A stretch of 64,000 nucleotides of DNA. Origin: Oscillospiraceae bacterium. GTDB lineage: Bacteria > Bacillota > Clostridia > Oscillospirales > Ruminococcaceae. The position numbers and the translations under genes were made by a program. The stretch is taken from NCBI GenBank assembly GCA_017550285.1, contig JAFZPP010000040.1:62001-126000 (forward strand), written 5' to 3'. Under the pieces are notes generated by a model, which saw nothing but the letters and a program-made list of their open reading frames with translations, ran no database searches and had not been told where the DNA came from. Below, one piece after another: positions 63,224 to 64,000 of this stretch (positions within the stretch are counted from its first letter, which is position 1; every line of letters begins with the position of its first letter).

Positions 63224-63292
63224 GGCAACATGGAAATGAAGTAGAGAGGGGGGAAACTTACCAGATTATTCTGATATATGAAGGAATAGGGA

Positions 63293-64000
63293 TTATTCCT
63301 TGACACCGCCGAGGGCAACACCCGCGATGATGTACTTCGAGAGAAGGAAGTAAATCACGAAAATCGGGAGAACCGTCAGCAGAAGTCCGAGATAAACTGC
63401 GCCATACTCAGTCTTATACATATCGCCGCTGAGCTGGCTGACCATCATCGGCATGGTCCACTTTTCCTTTTGGGTAAGCAGGATCATCGGCATGAACAGG
63501 TTGTTCCACTGGAACACGAAGATGAAGATCGCCTGTGTTGCCATGCCCGGCTTACAAAGCGGAAGCACGATCTGGTTGAAGGTACGGAATTCACCTGCAC
63601 CGTCGATACGGGCAGACTGGACAATTTCCATCGGCAGCGCCGGAATCATGTACTGACGCATAAAGAATACTGTGGAAGGTGCGGCGATTGCCGGCAGAAT
63701 CAGCGCAGCAAAGTTATTCGTCAGACCGATCTTGTACATGAACTGATAGAAACCGATCGAGGAAACGGTTGCAGGAATCATCATGATAGCCATGATCACT
63801 GCAAAAAATCCCTTTTTCAGCTTCCAGTCATATGCAACGATTGCATATGCGGTCAGCGTCGAGAAGTAGACGCTCAGTGCGGTTGCGCAAATGGAAATAA
63901 TCGCGGAGTTTTTGAAACCGACCAGCGGGTGGAAGGTCTTTGTCGTCAGAACCTTCATATTGTTCATGAGGTAGTGCGACGGAATGAACGAAAGTGCGTG
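63293..64000 (-). CDS. Sugar ABC transporter permease (MalG type), 5' end outside the window
   Basis: Partial membrane permease of a carbohydrate ABC importer. The frame is open through base 64000, reading LSFIPSHYLMNNMKV, so the start lies beyond the window. At least five membrane helices are visible. The EAA loop that contacts the ATPase is intact (EIVQSARIDGAGEF...LPLCKP). The C-terminal end ...YIIAGVALGGVKE is typical of MalG-type permeases. The partner permease and binding protein are presumably encoded upstream on the minus strand, past the window end. Substrate unknown. Confidence 0.93.
   Translation of the reverse strand, partial: HALSFIPSHYLMNNMKVLTTKTFHPLVGFKNSAIISICATALSVYFSTLTAYAIVAYDWKLKKGFFAVIMAIMMIPATVSSIGFYQFMYKIGLTNNFAALILPAIAAPSTVFFMRQYMIPALPMEIVQSARIDGAGEFRTFNQIVLPLCKPGMATQAIFIFVFQWNNLFMPMILLTQKEKWTMPMMVSQLSGDMYKTEYGAVYLGLLLTVLPIFVIYFLLSKYIIAGVALGGVKE

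Larger units (their letters stand above)
62679..63292. other. Gene-free interval with terminators and a candidate small RNA
   Basis: No protein gene is supported in these 614 bases. It holds the terminator of the LRR protein (62713-62755), a candidate minus-strand small RNA with its own promoter and terminator (62779-62917), an AT-rich stretch without recognisable signals (about 62940-63180), and the terminator of the ABC permease operon (63193-63223). Short frames on the minus strand cross the terminators and are not credible. Confidence 0.7.

Noticed and set aside
1-64000. tRNA, rRNA, insertion sequence or phage attachment sites
   Set aside because: No cloverleaf, ribosomal RNA segment, transposase, integrase or flanking repeats were seen on reading the window.

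Overview
The window (about 53% G+C by eye) looks like chromosomal DNA of an anaerobic, fibre-associated Ruminococcus-like clostridium (Oscillospiraceae). The main evidence is two very large secreted proteins that end in dockerin modules with Thr-rich linkers, strong sigma-A type promoters (TTGACA-17-TATAAT), Gram-positive Shine-Dalgarno sites, an NfnAB ferredoxin:NADP oxidoreductase pair, and teichoic-acid-type CDP-alcohol transferases. No rRNA, tRNA, CRISPR array or insertion sequence was recognised. The assignment to a genus is inference.

Layout. 1-5.5 kb (+): the end of a sensor histidine kinase, an HtrA-type protease, a MutS-like ATPase and an alpha/beta hydrolase. 5.6-10.2 kb (-): a compact DNA-damage type operon with a LexA-like XRE/S24 regulator, thpR, an SRAP (HMCES/YedK) protein, a small protein, an SseB-like protein, a Y-family polymerase broken by an apparent 14-nt deletion, and a YolD-like protein. 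Its promoter carries a perfect dyad between the -35 and -10 boxes. 10.4-14.7 kb (-): a 1425-aa secreted CHAP / ricin-like lectin / dockerin protein. 15.2-24.2 kb (-): VanZ-like protein, a three-domain PEP mutase fused to two nucleotidyltransferases, phosphonoacetaldehyde reductase, phosphonopyruvate decarboxylase, GalE, NfnAB and a YdcF-like lipoprotein. 24.4-29.6 kb (+, divergent): a CDP-glycerol-type phosphotransferase, a winged-helix/LicC/LicA fusion, a 30-aa membrane peptide and a sodium:solute symporter.

29.6-54.1 kb (-) is a 24-gene surface-polysaccharide operon. It holds a priming glycosyltransferase, UDP- and dTDP-sugar enzymes (dTDP-rhamnose plus a probable dTDP-3-acetamido-3,6-dideoxyhexose), glycosyltransferases, Wzx and Wzy, LicD, a CDP-glycerol-type transferase, pyruvyl transferase, TarI-like and TagD-like cytidylyltransferases, a phosphonate-type aminotransferase and a FemAB-like protein. 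It is read from a consensus promoter at about 54.24 kb; a second promoter at about 54.52 kb makes a structured leader. 54.8-57.0 kb holds a protein of uncertain function, an esterase lipoprotein and an unrecognised protein. 57.3-62.7 kb (+) is a 1789-aa BspA-type leucine-rich-repeat/dockerin surface protein. 62.7-63.3 kb is gene-free with terminators and a candidate small RNA, and the window ends in a sugar ABC permease (-).

Taken together, 15-54 kb reads as one cell-envelope programme: make a surface glycan, make phosphonate and phosphocholine-type head groups, activate them with CTP, and transfer them onto the glycan through LicD and TagB/TagF-like enzymes. The three-domain PEP mutase and the nucleotidyltransferase fusions are the most unusual part of the window.
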